Translations under genes and position numbers: made by a program
The notes under the pieces: generated by a model
What the model was told of the DNA's origin: nothing
Seen by the model: the letters and a program-made list of their open reading frames with translations, nothing else
The model's database searches: none
In this document: piece by piece, positions 7,000-14,421 of the stretch
Layout of the letters: every line of letters begins with the position of its first letter
Numbering within the stretch: the first letter of the stretch is position 1
Assembly: GCA_016297495.1 (NCBI GenBank)
Contig: JAEDGN010000015.1
Coordinates: 1-40,819 of the forward strand
Length of the DNA: 40,819 nt
Reading direction: 5' to 3'
Source of the DNA: Coprococcus sp.
GTDB lineage: Bacteria; Bacillota; Clostridia; Lachnospirales; Lachnospiraceae

Positions 7000-8130
7000 A
7001 TGAAAATAGAGACATTTGTTCGTGAACATTTTGAAGCATACAAAGAACTGATCTGCCGGATAACGTCTATACCGGCTCCATCCCATAAGGAGGATGCCCG
7101 GGCGGCTTTTATATGTGATTATCTGCATCAGATGGGCTATCTGCAGGCTTTTACAGATGAGGCAAAGAATGTTATTTGTGAAATTAAAGGCAGGGACAGT
7201 CAAAAAGATGTCCATGTATTTATGGCACATACAGATACGGTATTTCCTGATGAAACGACGATTCCGGTGATGATTGAGGACGGTTGTATCAAAGCACCGG
7301 GAGTGGGGGATGACACGACGAATGTATGTGCCATTCTGATGACGCTTCAGTATCTGGCAGAGAACCCGGTAATCCCGGAGCAGGATACCATATTTGTCCT
7401 CAATTCCTGTGAAGAAGGACTTGGTAATCTAAAAGGATGCCGTGCGCTGATGAAGCGCTATGAGGGGCGTCTTGGGCAGGTAGTATCCTTTGATTGTGGT
7501 TATACGGATGGGACGGTATGGGCTGTGGGGTCCAGAAGATATGCCATCACTGTCCGGACGGCAGGCGGCCATTCTTATGCAGATTTTGGAGCTGCCAATG
7601 CTATTGCCGCTGCAGCGGATATAATCCATGATTTTTATCAGGTGGATACAAAGCCAATGCCGGGAAAGACGACTTACAATGTGGGGCTTATCGAAGGCGG
7701 TACTTCCATCAATACCATTGCTCAGAATGTGCGGTTTATGTATGAGTACCGTTCTGACAGGATGGAAGGACTGGAACTGATGGAGAAAAAAATGAAGGAT
7801 ATTCTGGCTGTTTACAGCGACAGGACGGATGTGGATGTACAGGTAAAAATGATTGGAGACCGTCCATCCATGGGCAATGTGGATAAGAAGAAAATGGTTG
7901 AACTACAGAAAAAGGCATCGGACATCATTACTAAGAATACTGGTATCATCCCGGTGTTCGGCAGCGGTTCTACCGACTGCAATATTCCTTTGTCCATGGG
8001 AATCCCTGCCATCTGCTTTGGTTCTTATATCGGCGGCGGTCAGCATACCCGTGAGGAATATGTGCGCATCGATTCGCTGGAAGGAGGGCTTAGGTGCGTT
8101 TTGGATATGGTTGTGGAGGATATGAGTTGA
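7000..8130 (+). CDS. M20-family metallopeptidase
   Basis: A 376-residue cytosolic zinc peptidase of the M20 group that includes PepT-like tripeptidases and ArgE/DapE-like amidohydrolases. Metal-site residues are visible: H77 and D79 in MAHTDTVFPD, the bridging Asp in GVGDDTTN (about 104), E138/E139 in NSCEEGLGNLKG, Asp in SFDCGYTDG, and the final His in GGGQHTREEYV. A dimerisation domain lies between about residues 185 and 290 (GGHSYADFGAANAI onward). SD GGGAGG is 6 bases before the ATG. Flanked on both sides by GC-rich palindromic repeats, so likely a separate unit. The exact peptide substrate cannot be named. Confidence 0.88.
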   Translation: MKIETFVREHFEAYKELICRITSIPAPSHKEDARAAFICDYLHQMGYLQAFTDEAKNVICEIKGRDSQKDVHVFMAHTDTVFPDETTIPVMIEDGCIKAPGVGDDTTNVCAILMTLQYLAENPVIPEQDTIFVLNSCEEGLGNLKGCRALMKRYEGRLGQVVSFDCGYTDGTVWAVGSRRYAITVRTAGGHSYADFGAANAIAAAADIIHDFYQVDTKPMPGKTTYNVGLIEGGTSINTIAQNVRFMYEYRSDRMEGLELMEKKMKDILAVYSDRTDVDVQVKMIGDRPSMGNVDKKKMVELQKKASDIITKNTGIIPVFGSGSTDCNIPLSMGIPAICFGSYIGGGQHTREEYVRIDSLEGGLRCVLDMVVEDMS

Positions 8131-8132
8131 GT

Positions 8133-8215
8133 GGGACGGTTCTGTGTCCCTCCCATATTGGGACACAGAACCGTCCCCTGTCCCTGCCCCCTGTCCCTGC
8201 CCCCTGTCCCTGCCC
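8133..8215. repeat. GC-rich palindromic repeat, copy 2, with three 13-bp tandem units
   Basis: A perfect 18-bp inverted repeat: GGGACGGTTCTGTGTCCC (8133-8150) and its complement (8160-8177) around a 9-base loop. It is followed by three tandem copies of CCTGTCCCTGCCC (8177-8189, 8190-8202, 8203-8215). It sits between the convergent M20 and SpoIID-like genes. Confidence 0.88.
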
Positions 8216-8235
8216 TGTGCCTGGAAAAAGCAGCC

Positions 8236-9498
8236 CTACACCAGTTCTGCGATTCGTGATACGCCCACGTAGATCTGACTGATTTTATACCAGGTGGCGT
8301 AGTCGACGATGCCTGTCTGGGGCAGATCGAAGATGCGCTGGAAGGTGCGGACGGCATCGGCTGTACGGGAGCCGTAGATGCCGTCCGCGGCAATCTTCGG
8401 GATAGCCGGATAGTTGTCGGAGATACGGTTTAATTGTTCCTGCATCTGCTGAACCTTCTGACCGGAGGAACCGATGGTCAGATCTGCGCCCGGCCATGAG
8501 CTTGGAATTCCGCTGATCTGCTGGGCGGAATTGATATACATATCGTCTCCATAGTAATAGCGGATAATCTCAATTGGTGCATAACCTTGTTCTCCAAGGT
8601 CTTTGGACCCCCATTGGCTCATCCAGTTCGGGCAGGAGACACGTTTGCCGTCACAGTACTGGGTCAGGAGGGGCTGCAGGACGCCCGGGCGTGACAGATA
8701 ATTGGAGAAAATGGTGTCTACAACTTCGGAAATACTTTCGAATATGTTCCGTCCGTAGACAAAGAAATGGTCATAGGCGGTGGAACTGGTAATTGTAAAA
8801 TCATAGCCTTTATTTCTGTACCATTCGGTAAATACCCTGTTCAATGTAAATGATATAATGGCCAGACAATTGGCGATGATGGTGCTTTCCGGCCAGGTCG
8901 CATAGATTTCGCTGGAGGCCACATTTTTGATATATTCTTTGAAAGGAACATAATAATTTCGGGCACTTCGATCAGAGGGCGGACCGTCATGGACGATAAT
9001 TGTTTCAGGGATAACGACACGGCTCAATACGACTTCTCCTGATTCGGTCAGATCCTTGGTTTCTGCTTCAGCGATTTTAGGAGGGAAATCACCATAGAGG
9101 GTGTGAGGCGGTACGACGATGGGTGAACGCCCTGCCGGAACCTGTGGTGTCATCCGGATATTTTGCAGTGCTGTAGCATCGGTTAGTATCTGGGCACCGC
9201 TGATGGTGAGAGTGGAATAACCTTCTGCCTGGATGGTGAAGTTGTATTCTGAATAGGGCTGGGCGCTGCCTGCCTCCAGACTGTATTCCAGGGGAGGTGC
9301 CGGCAGTTCGATGGTTGGTGTCTGGCCGGAGTCATCGGTGGTCAGTTCTTCAATGATATTTTCCGGATTGCCCGTATCGGCAATCTGTATGGTGGCATTT
9401 TCAATGGGAGTATAATTATTCTGAGTGGTAACAGACAGGCGCAGCTGTCCGAAATTGGCAGTTTCTGTTTGCGTAGGGAAAATAATACTTTCAGTCAT
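8236..9498 (-). CDS. SpoIID-like protein with C-terminal peptidoglycan-binding domain
   Basis: A 420-residue protein. Residues ~15-118 look like a carboxypeptidase-regulatory/Ig-like domain. Residues ~183-325 match the SpoIID family: VPFKEYIKNVASSEIYATWPE (candidate catalytic Glu E197) and SQWGSKDLGEQGYAPIEIIRYYYGD. SpoIID proteins are lytic transglycosylases used in spore engulfment. Cysteines C282 and C289 just before SQWG could bind a metal. Residues ~340-410 are a PG_binding_1 repeat (LTIGSSGQKVQQMQEQLNRI and AADGIYGSRTADAVRTFQ). There is no signal peptide or membrane helix, unlike SpoIID itself. SD AAGGG precedes the ATG. An AGATTC/TAGTATATG pair at 9550-9555/9527-9535 could be a sporulation-sigma promoter on this strand, but that is speculative. 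Confidence 0.82.
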   Translation of the reverse strand: MTESIIFPTQTETANFGQLRLSVTTQNNYTPIENATIQIADTGNPENIIEELTTDDSGQTPTIELPAPPLEYSLEAGSAQPYSEYNFTIQAEGYSTLTISGAQILTDATALQNIRMTPQVPAGRSPIVVPPHTLYGDFPPKIAEAETKDLTESGEVVLSRVVIPETIIVHDGPPSDRSARNYYVPFKEYIKNVASSEIYATWPESTIIANCLAIISFTLNRVFTEWYRNKGYDFTITSSTAYDHFFVYGRNIFESISEVVDTIFSNYLSRPGVLQPLLTQYCDGKRVSCPNWMSQWGSKDLGEQGYAPIEIIRYYYGDDMYINSAQQISGIPSSWPGADLTIGSSGQKVQQMQEQLNRISDNYPAIPKIAADGIYGSRTADAVRTFQRIFDLPQTGIVDYATWYKISQIYVGVSRIAELV

Positions 9499-9626
9499 TG
9501 TTTTTACCCTTGAAGACGTGTTTGTTTAGTATATGCGTTTTATATGAAAAGATTCCGTCACGCAAATGGCATTTTATGCAAAATTATACATACAAAAATT
9601 TTCTGATACATACATTTTTATTTAGG

Positions 9627-9655
9627 TTGAATTTGCATTCAATCTATGTTATACT
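9627..9655 (+). promoter_or_regulatory. Sigma-A promoter of carAB
   Basis: TTGAAT (9627-9632), 17-bp spacer, TATACT (9650-9655). Transcription should start near 9662, about 250 nt before carA, which leaves a long leader. Confidence 0.7.
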
Positions 9656-9744
9656 TCATGCAGTTTAAAATTCGGTGTCAAAATAACACGGGATTAAGGG
9701 GTTTTTAGGCCTCGTATTAGAAAAAGACAGGAGTTGAGGAGTCT

Positions 9745-9825
9745 ATGTTGTGGAAGCAGACCAGTTACACGTGGTTGAATATTTATACAGATTTTTCCAA
9801 TTCTTGCTTATATTTATTAACTTAA
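9745..9825 (+). CDS. Putative carAB leader peptide (26 aa)
   Basis: A small ATG frame inside the carAB leader. It begins MLWKQTSYTWLNIYTDF and ends with YLLT. Two AGGAG sequences lie 3 and 11 bases before the ATG. The peptide has no Arg codon, so arginine-starvation stalling is not indicated. Its second half is U-rich (about half of the bases in 9778-9823 are T). The stop codon (9823-9825) ends 2 bases before the 5' arm of a strong terminator, so a ribosome there would cover the arm and let transcription continue. This matches the known E. coli pyrBI arrangement, where slow transcription of a U-rich tract at low UTP couples ribosome and polymerase. Existence of the peptide is inferred. Confidence 0.5.
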   Translation: MLWKQTSYTWLNIYTDFSNSCLYLLT

Positions 9826-9827
9826 AA

Positions 9828-9880
9828 AAGAGGTTTCATGTTATTGTTTTCCCCATTTACATGAAGTTCTCTTTTTTTTT
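9828..9880 (+). terminator. Attenuator-type terminator in the carAB leader
   Basis: The arm starting AAGAGGTTTCATGT (9828-9841) pairs with the arm ACATGAAGTTCTCTT (9859-9873), and the T run continues to 9880. The hairpin lies between the carAB promoter and carA (ATG 9916), so it must be read through for carAB to be expressed. No PyrR-binding hairpin or T-box sequence was recognised in the leader. Confidence 0.85.
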
Positions 9881-9915
9881 GCATAGTTGTTTGGAAGAAA
9901 GGATCAGGTGAAAGA

Positions 9916-11001
9916 ATGAAAGCATTTCTGATTTTGGCAGATGGTACTGTTTATGAAGGAGAGAGCATCGGTTCTGCCAGAGAAGTTATCAGTGAAATTG
10001 TATTTAATACATCTATGACAGGGTATTTGGAAATATTGACAGATCCGTCCTACTGCGGCCAGTCTGTCGTTATGACCTATCCTCTGATTGGAAATTATGG
10101 TGTGTGCTATGAAGATATGGAAGATCCTGAGTCTTATGTTTCAGGATATATTGTGAGAGAGATTTCCAATTGTCCGAGCAACTTTCGTAATGAGGACAAA
10201 TTGGACAAATTTTTAAAGGATCACGATATTGCAGGTATCCAGGGGATTGATACCCGTGCATTGACAAAGAGACTGAGAAGCTATGGAACCATGAATGGTA
10301 TGATTACCACCAATGAAAATTTTGTTCTGGATGAGGTCCTGCCGCAGATTCGTGCCTATAAAATCGTTGATGCCGTTAAACGTGTGACGTGCAAAGAAAA
10401 AACAGTCATGCCGGGAGATGGTATGAAGGTTGCACTGATGGATTTTGGTGCCAAGAGAAATATTGCAAAATCTCTTAATGACAGAGGCTGTCAGGTAACG
10501 ATTTATCCGGCTTACACAATGGCTGAGGAGATTATCAATGACCATCCGGATGGGATTATGCTTTCCAATGGGCCGGGCGATCCGAAGGATTGCGGATCGA
10601 TTATTGAAGAATTGAAGAAGCTTTATGCGACGGATATTCCGATATTTGCCATTTGTCTTGGCCACCAGCTGATGGCGCTGGCCAATGGTGCTGATACCCG
10701 TAAGATGAAATGGGGCCACAGGGGAGCCAATCATCCGGTGAAGGATATGGTCACAGGCCGTGTTTATATGTCTTCCCAGAATCATGGTTATGTGGTTGCA
10801 GAGAAGACGGTACCGATGGATATTGCGGAGATCAGCTTTATCAATGCCAATGACGCCAGTACAGAGGGACTTCATTATCTGGGCAAGAATGTGTTTACTG
10901 TACAGTTCCATCCTGAAGCCTGCCCGGGGCCACAGGATACAGCGTTCCTCTTTGACGAGTTCATAGATATGATGGAGGTAAATAAAAATGCCGAAGAATA
11001 A
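9916..11001 (+). CDS. carA: Carbamoyl-phosphate synthase small (glutaminase) subunit
   Basis: A 361-residue protein of normal length. It hydrolyses glutamine and passes ammonia to CarB for carbamoyl phosphate, the precursor of pyrimidines and arginine. The N-terminal CPSase domain (FNTSMTGYLEILTDPSYCGQ) spans about residues 1-150. The class I amidotransferase domain follows, with nucleophile C247 in FAICLGHQLMALA and partners H332/E334 in FHPEACPGP. Its 3' end overlaps carB by 14 bp, and the carB ribosome site is inside carA, so the subunits are coupled. It is transcribed behind a leader with a terminator. Confidence 0.97.
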   Translation: MKAFLILADGTVYEGESIGSAREVISEIVFNTSMTGYLEILTDPSYCGQSVVMTYPLIGNYGVCYEDMEDPESYVSGYIVREISNCPSNFRNEDKLDKFLKDHDIAGIQGIDTRALTKRLRSYGTMNGMITTNENFVLDEVLPQIRAYKIVDAVKRVTCKEKTVMPGDGMKVALMDFGAKRNIAKSLNDRGCQVTIYPAYTMAEEIINDHPDGIMLSNGPGDPKDCGSIIEELKKLYATDIPIFAICLGHQLMALANGADTRKMKWGHRGANHPVKDMVTGRVYMSSQNHGYVVAEKTVPMDIAEISFINANDASTEGLHYLGKNVFTVQFHPEACPGPQDTAFLFDEFIDMMEVNKNAEE

Positions 11002-14000
11002 TAGTATTAAGAAGGTTCTGGTTATCGGTTCCGGTCCGATCGTTATCGGACAGGCAGCAGAGTTTGATTATGCCGGTACACAGGCTTGCCGTTCCCTGAA
11101 GGAGGAAGGTGTGGAGGTTGTACTGGTCAATTCCAATCCTGCCACTATTATGACAGATAAGCAGATTGCAGATAAAGTATATATTGAGCCGCTGACAACG
11201 GAAGTATTGAAAAAGATTATTATTAAAGAGGAGCCTGACAGTATTCTTCCTACACTGGGCGGGCAGGCTGCCCTGAATCTGGCCATGGAGCTGGATGAGA
11301 GCGGTTTTCTTCAGCAGAATCGTGTCCGTATGATCGGTACTTCTTCCCTGACCATCAAGAAGGCCGAGGATCGTCTGGCTTTCAAAGAGACTATGGAGAA
11401 GATCGGTGAGCCCTGCGCTGCCAGCGAAGTCTGCACAACGCTGCAGGGATGTATTGATTTCGCGGAAAGAATCGGTTATCCGGTGGTTATCCGTCCGGCC
11501 TATACACTGGGCGGCAGCGGCGGAGGTATTGCCCACAATTATCAGGAACTTCATGATATTGCCAGCAATGGTCTGCGTCTGAGCCGTGTGGGTCAGGTGC
11601 TGGTGGAACGTTATATCGGCGGATGGAAGGAAATTGAGTACGAGGTAATCCGTGACAGCTATGGTAACTGCATCACCGTATGTAATATGGAAAATATCGA
11701 CCCGGTAGGTGTTCATACCGGAGACAGTATTGTTGTGGCTCCATCCCAGACGCTGGGTGATAAAGAATATCAGATGCTGCGTTCTTCAGCTCTGAATATT
11801 ATTCAGGAACTGGATATTCACGGTGGCTGTAATGTACAGTTCGCATTGAAGCCGGACAGTTTTGAATACTGTGTCATTGAGGTCAACCCGCGTGTATCCC
11901 GTTCTTCAGCACTGGCTTCCAAAGCAACAGGTTATCCGATTGCCAAGGTTGCAGCAAAGATTGCCCTTGGTTATGCATTGGATGAGATTAAAAATGCTGT
12001 AACAGGCAAGACCTATGCCAGCTTTGAACCGGCTCTGGATTATGTGGTTGTCAAGATTCCGAAATGGCCTTTCGATAAATTTATTACGGCAAAACGTACA
12101 TTGACAACGCAGATGAAGGCCACCGGCGAGGTTATGAGTATCTGCCAGAATTTTGAGGGAGCGCTGATGAAGGCGATCCGTTCTCTGGAACAGAATATTT
12201 ACAGTCTGGATTATGGTAAATATCATGAACTGACAGATGAAGAACTGAAAGAGCATTTATATAGAATTGATGACCGCCGCCTTTTCTGCATAGGGGAGGC
12301 AATCCGCCGTGGATATACACTGGAAGAGATTCATGCAATTAATAAGATCGATATCTGGTTCCTGGACAAGATTGCTTCCCTTGTGAAGATGGAACAGAGA
12401 CTTAAAACAGAGCCGATGACCATTGAACTGATGAAGGAAGCCAAGCGTATGGAATTTCCGGATAAGGCAATTGCTGAATTTACCGGTCAGTCAGAAGCAG
12501 AAGTTAAGGCTTATCGTTACAGAAACGATATTGTTGCAGCTTTTAAGATGGTTGATACCTGTGCAGCAGAGTTTGAATCGGAGACACCATATTATTATTC
12601 ATGCTTCGGCAGTGAGAATGAGGTGGAAGTCGAGGAGAAGATGCGTAAGAAGGTGCTGGTTCTTGGATCAGGTCCGATTCGTATCGGTCAGGGTATTGAG
12701 TTTGATTACTGCTCTGTACACAGTGTATGGGCTTTTGCAGAGTGCGGGTATGAGACCATTATTGTGAATAACAATCCCGAGACGGTCAGCACTGACTTCG
12801 ATATCGCTGATAAACTGTATTTTGAACCGCTGACACCGGAGGATGTGGAAAATATTGTACGTCTGGAGCATCCGGATGGTGCCGTTGTACAGTTTGGCGG
12901 TCAGACGGCTATCAAGCTGACACAGGCTATTATGAAGATGGGTGTACCGATTCTGGGTACTCAGGCAGAGGACGTGGATGCGGCAGAGGACAGAGAATTG
13001 TTTGATGAGATACTTGAAAAGTGCAGAATCCCAAGACCTGCCGGCACCACCGTCTTCACAACGGAAGAAGCCCTTAAGGCCGCAAATGAACTGGGGTATC
13101 CGGTGCTTGTCCGTCCATCCTATGTTCTTGGCGGGCAGGGTATGCAGATTGCTGTCAATGACGGTGATATTGTGGAGTTTATGAATATTATCAATCAGAC
13201 GGTGCAGGAGCATCCGATCCTTATTGATAAATATCTGATGGGTAAAGAAGTGGAAGTGGATGGTGTCTGCGATGGTAAGGATGTGCTGATTCCTGGTATT
13301 ATGGAACACATCGAGAGAGCCGGAATTCACAGCGGTGACAGCATATCTGTCTATCCGGCGCAGCATCTGAGCGATAAAGTCATCAGACAGATTGAAGATT
13401 ATACAGCAAAACTGGCGAAAGGTCTTCATGTAAAGGGACTGCTCAATATTCAGTTTATTGTCTACAATGAAGAAGTCTATGTTATTGAGGTAAATCCGCG
13501 TTCCAGCCGTACCGTTCCGTATATCAGCAAGGTAACAGGCATTCCGATCGTGGATATTGCTTCCAAGTGTATTGTAGGCAAGACGATTCGTGAACTTGGT
13601 TATGAACCGGGGCTTCAGAAGAAAGCTGATTATATTGCAATCAAGCAGCCGGTATTTTCCTTTGAGAAGCTCCGTGGCGCTGAAACGAGCCTTGGACCTG
13701 AGATGAAGTCTACCGGTGAAGTGCTCGGTATTGCGAAGACCTTTGAGGAAGCACTGTATAAATCATTTATTGGTGCAGGCATCAATCTTCCACGCACAAA
13801 GAAGATGATCTGTACGGTCAAGGATTCCGATAAGGATGAACTGGTGCCGATTGCAGCACGTTTTCAGAAGCTGGGTTATACGATTTATGCGACACGCAGC
13901 ACGGCAGATAAACTGATTGAGAATGGCATTCCGGCTATTAAGATCAAAAAGATTTCTTCCGGTTCACCGAATGCTCTGGATCTGATTCTTGCCGGAGAGG

Positions 14001-14188
14001 TGGATCTGGTCATTGACACCCCGACCCAGGGCCGTGACAAGAGCAGAGATGGTTTCCTTATCCGAAGAAATGCCATTGAAACAGGATGTACCTGCCTCAC
14101 ATCTCTGGATACAGCGGCGGCGCTGCTGACAAGTATCGAGAATGCGAACATGGAGACGCTGTCTGTAATTGATATAGCAGAAATTTAA
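10988..14188 (+). CDS. carB: Carbamoyl-phosphate synthase large subunit
   Basis: A 1066-residue full-length CarB (about the size of the E. coli protein). It has two homologous ATP-grasp halves: the first starts at KKVLVIGSGPIVIGQAAEFDYAGTQ and uses ATP to phosphorylate bicarbonate, and the second starts near residue 556 with KKVLVLGSGPIRIGQGIEFDYC and phosphorylates carbamate. Both carry the NPETVSTD/NPATIMTD and VIEVNPR(V/S)SRSS/SSRTV motifs. The C-terminal MGS-like domain (about 930-1066, ending TSIENANMETLSVIDIAEI) is the usual allosteric region. SD GGAGGT lies 7 bases before the ATG inside carA. The gene is followed by a large palindromic repeat. Confidence 0.98.
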   Translation: MPKNNSIKKVLVIGSGPIVIGQAAEFDYAGTQACRSLKEEGVEVVLVNSNPATIMTDKQIADKVYIEPLTTEVLKKIIIKEEPDSILPTLGGQAALNLAMELDESGFLQQNRVRMIGTSSLTIKKAEDRLAFKETMEKIGEPCAASEVCTTLQGCIDFAERIGYPVVIRPAYTLGGSGGGIAHNYQELHDIASNGLRLSRVGQVLVERYIGGWKEIEYEVIRDSYGNCITVCNMENIDPVGVHTGDSIVVAPSQTLGDKEYQMLRSSALNIIQELDIHGGCNVQFALKPDSFEYCVIEVNPRVSRSSALASKATGYPIAKVAAKIALGYALDEIKNAVTGKTYASFEPALDYVVVKIPKWPFDKFITAKRTLTTQMKATGEVMSICQNFEGALMKAIRSLEQNIYSLDYGKYHELTDEELKEHLYRIDDRRLFCIGEAIRRGYTLEEIHAINKIDIWFLDKIASLVKMEQRLKTEPMTIELMKEAKRMEFPDKAIAEFTGQSEAEVKAYRYRNDIVAAFKMVDTCAAEFESETPYYYSCFGSENEVEVEEKMRKKVLVLGSGPIRIGQGIEFDYCSVHSVWAFAECGYETIIVNNNPETVSTDFDIADKLYFEPLTPEDVENIVRLEHPDGAVVQFGGQTAIKLTQAIMKMGVPILGTQAEDVDAAEDRELFDEILEKCRIPRPAGTTVFTTEEALKAANELGYPVLVRPSYVLGGQGMQIAVNDGDIVEFMNIINQTVQEHPILIDKYLMGKEVEVDGVCDGKDVLIPGIMEHIERAGIHSGDSISVYPAQHLSDKVIRQIEDYTAKLAKGLHVKGLLNIQFIVYNEEVYVIEVNPRSSRTVPYISKVTGIPIVDIASKCIVGKTIRELGYEPGLQKKADYIAIKQPVFSFEKLRGAETSLGPEMKSTGEVLGIAKTFEEALYKSFIGAGINLPRTKKMICTVKDSDKDELVPIAARFQKLGYTIYATRSTADKLIENGIPAIKIKKISSGSPNALDLILAGEVDLVIDTPTQGRDKSRDGFLIRRNAIETGCTCLTSLDTAAALLTSIENANMETLSVIDIAEI

Positions 14189-14206
14189 AGAATGTACAGT
14201 GGCAGC

Positions 14207-14319
14207 AGGGACAGAGTGGCAGGGCGGGCAGGGACAGGGGACGGTTCTGCGTCCCATGAAACCTGGGACACAGAACCGTCCCCTGTCCCTGTCCTGCTAC
14301 CCTGTCCCTCCCCTTTTTT
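14207..14319. repeat. GC-rich palindromic repeat, copy 3, with T6 tail
   Basis: A 25-bp inverted repeat with one mismatch: arm 14231-14255 (begins GGGACAGGGGACGGTTCTG) and arm 14265-14289, around a 9-base loop. An outer pair AGGGACAG (14207-14214) and CTGTCCCT (14302-14309) can close the structure, after which comes CCCC and six T (14314-14319). It is the only terminator-like element between carB and glnA. Confidence 0.85.
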
Positions 14320-14332
14320 GGAGAACTCTCTA

Positions 14333-14362
14333 TTGACAATAGACATTTATTACTGGTATAGT
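14333..14362 (+). promoter_or_regulatory. Sigma-A promoter of glnA
   Basis: TTGACA (14333-14338), 18-bp spacer, TATAGT (14357-14362) with an extended -10 TG at 14354-14355. It lies 60 bp before glnA. I see no GlnR-type operator or ANTAR-type double hairpin in the short leader. Confidence 0.78.
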
Positions 14363-14421
14363 AATTTAGAATACTAAAGTAATCTTATGGATTGTATTTT
14401 CTATATTAAAGGAGCTTGGCT

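Noticed and set aside
9662..9744. A known riboswitch or T-box in the first part of the carAB leader
   Set aside because: Small pairings exist (GTGT/ACAC and ACGGG/CTCGT), but no T-box, PyrR, purine or other conserved core was recognised.
10213..10911. A 232-codon antisense frame in carA
   Set aside because: It overlaps a full-length, motif-complete carA and has no plausible start signals.
12668..13429. A 253-codon open frame antisense to carB
   Set aside because: It lies wholly inside a full-length carB, has no good ribosome site, and its residues (rich in His, Ile, Arg, Cys) are a typical mirror of biased coding sequence.
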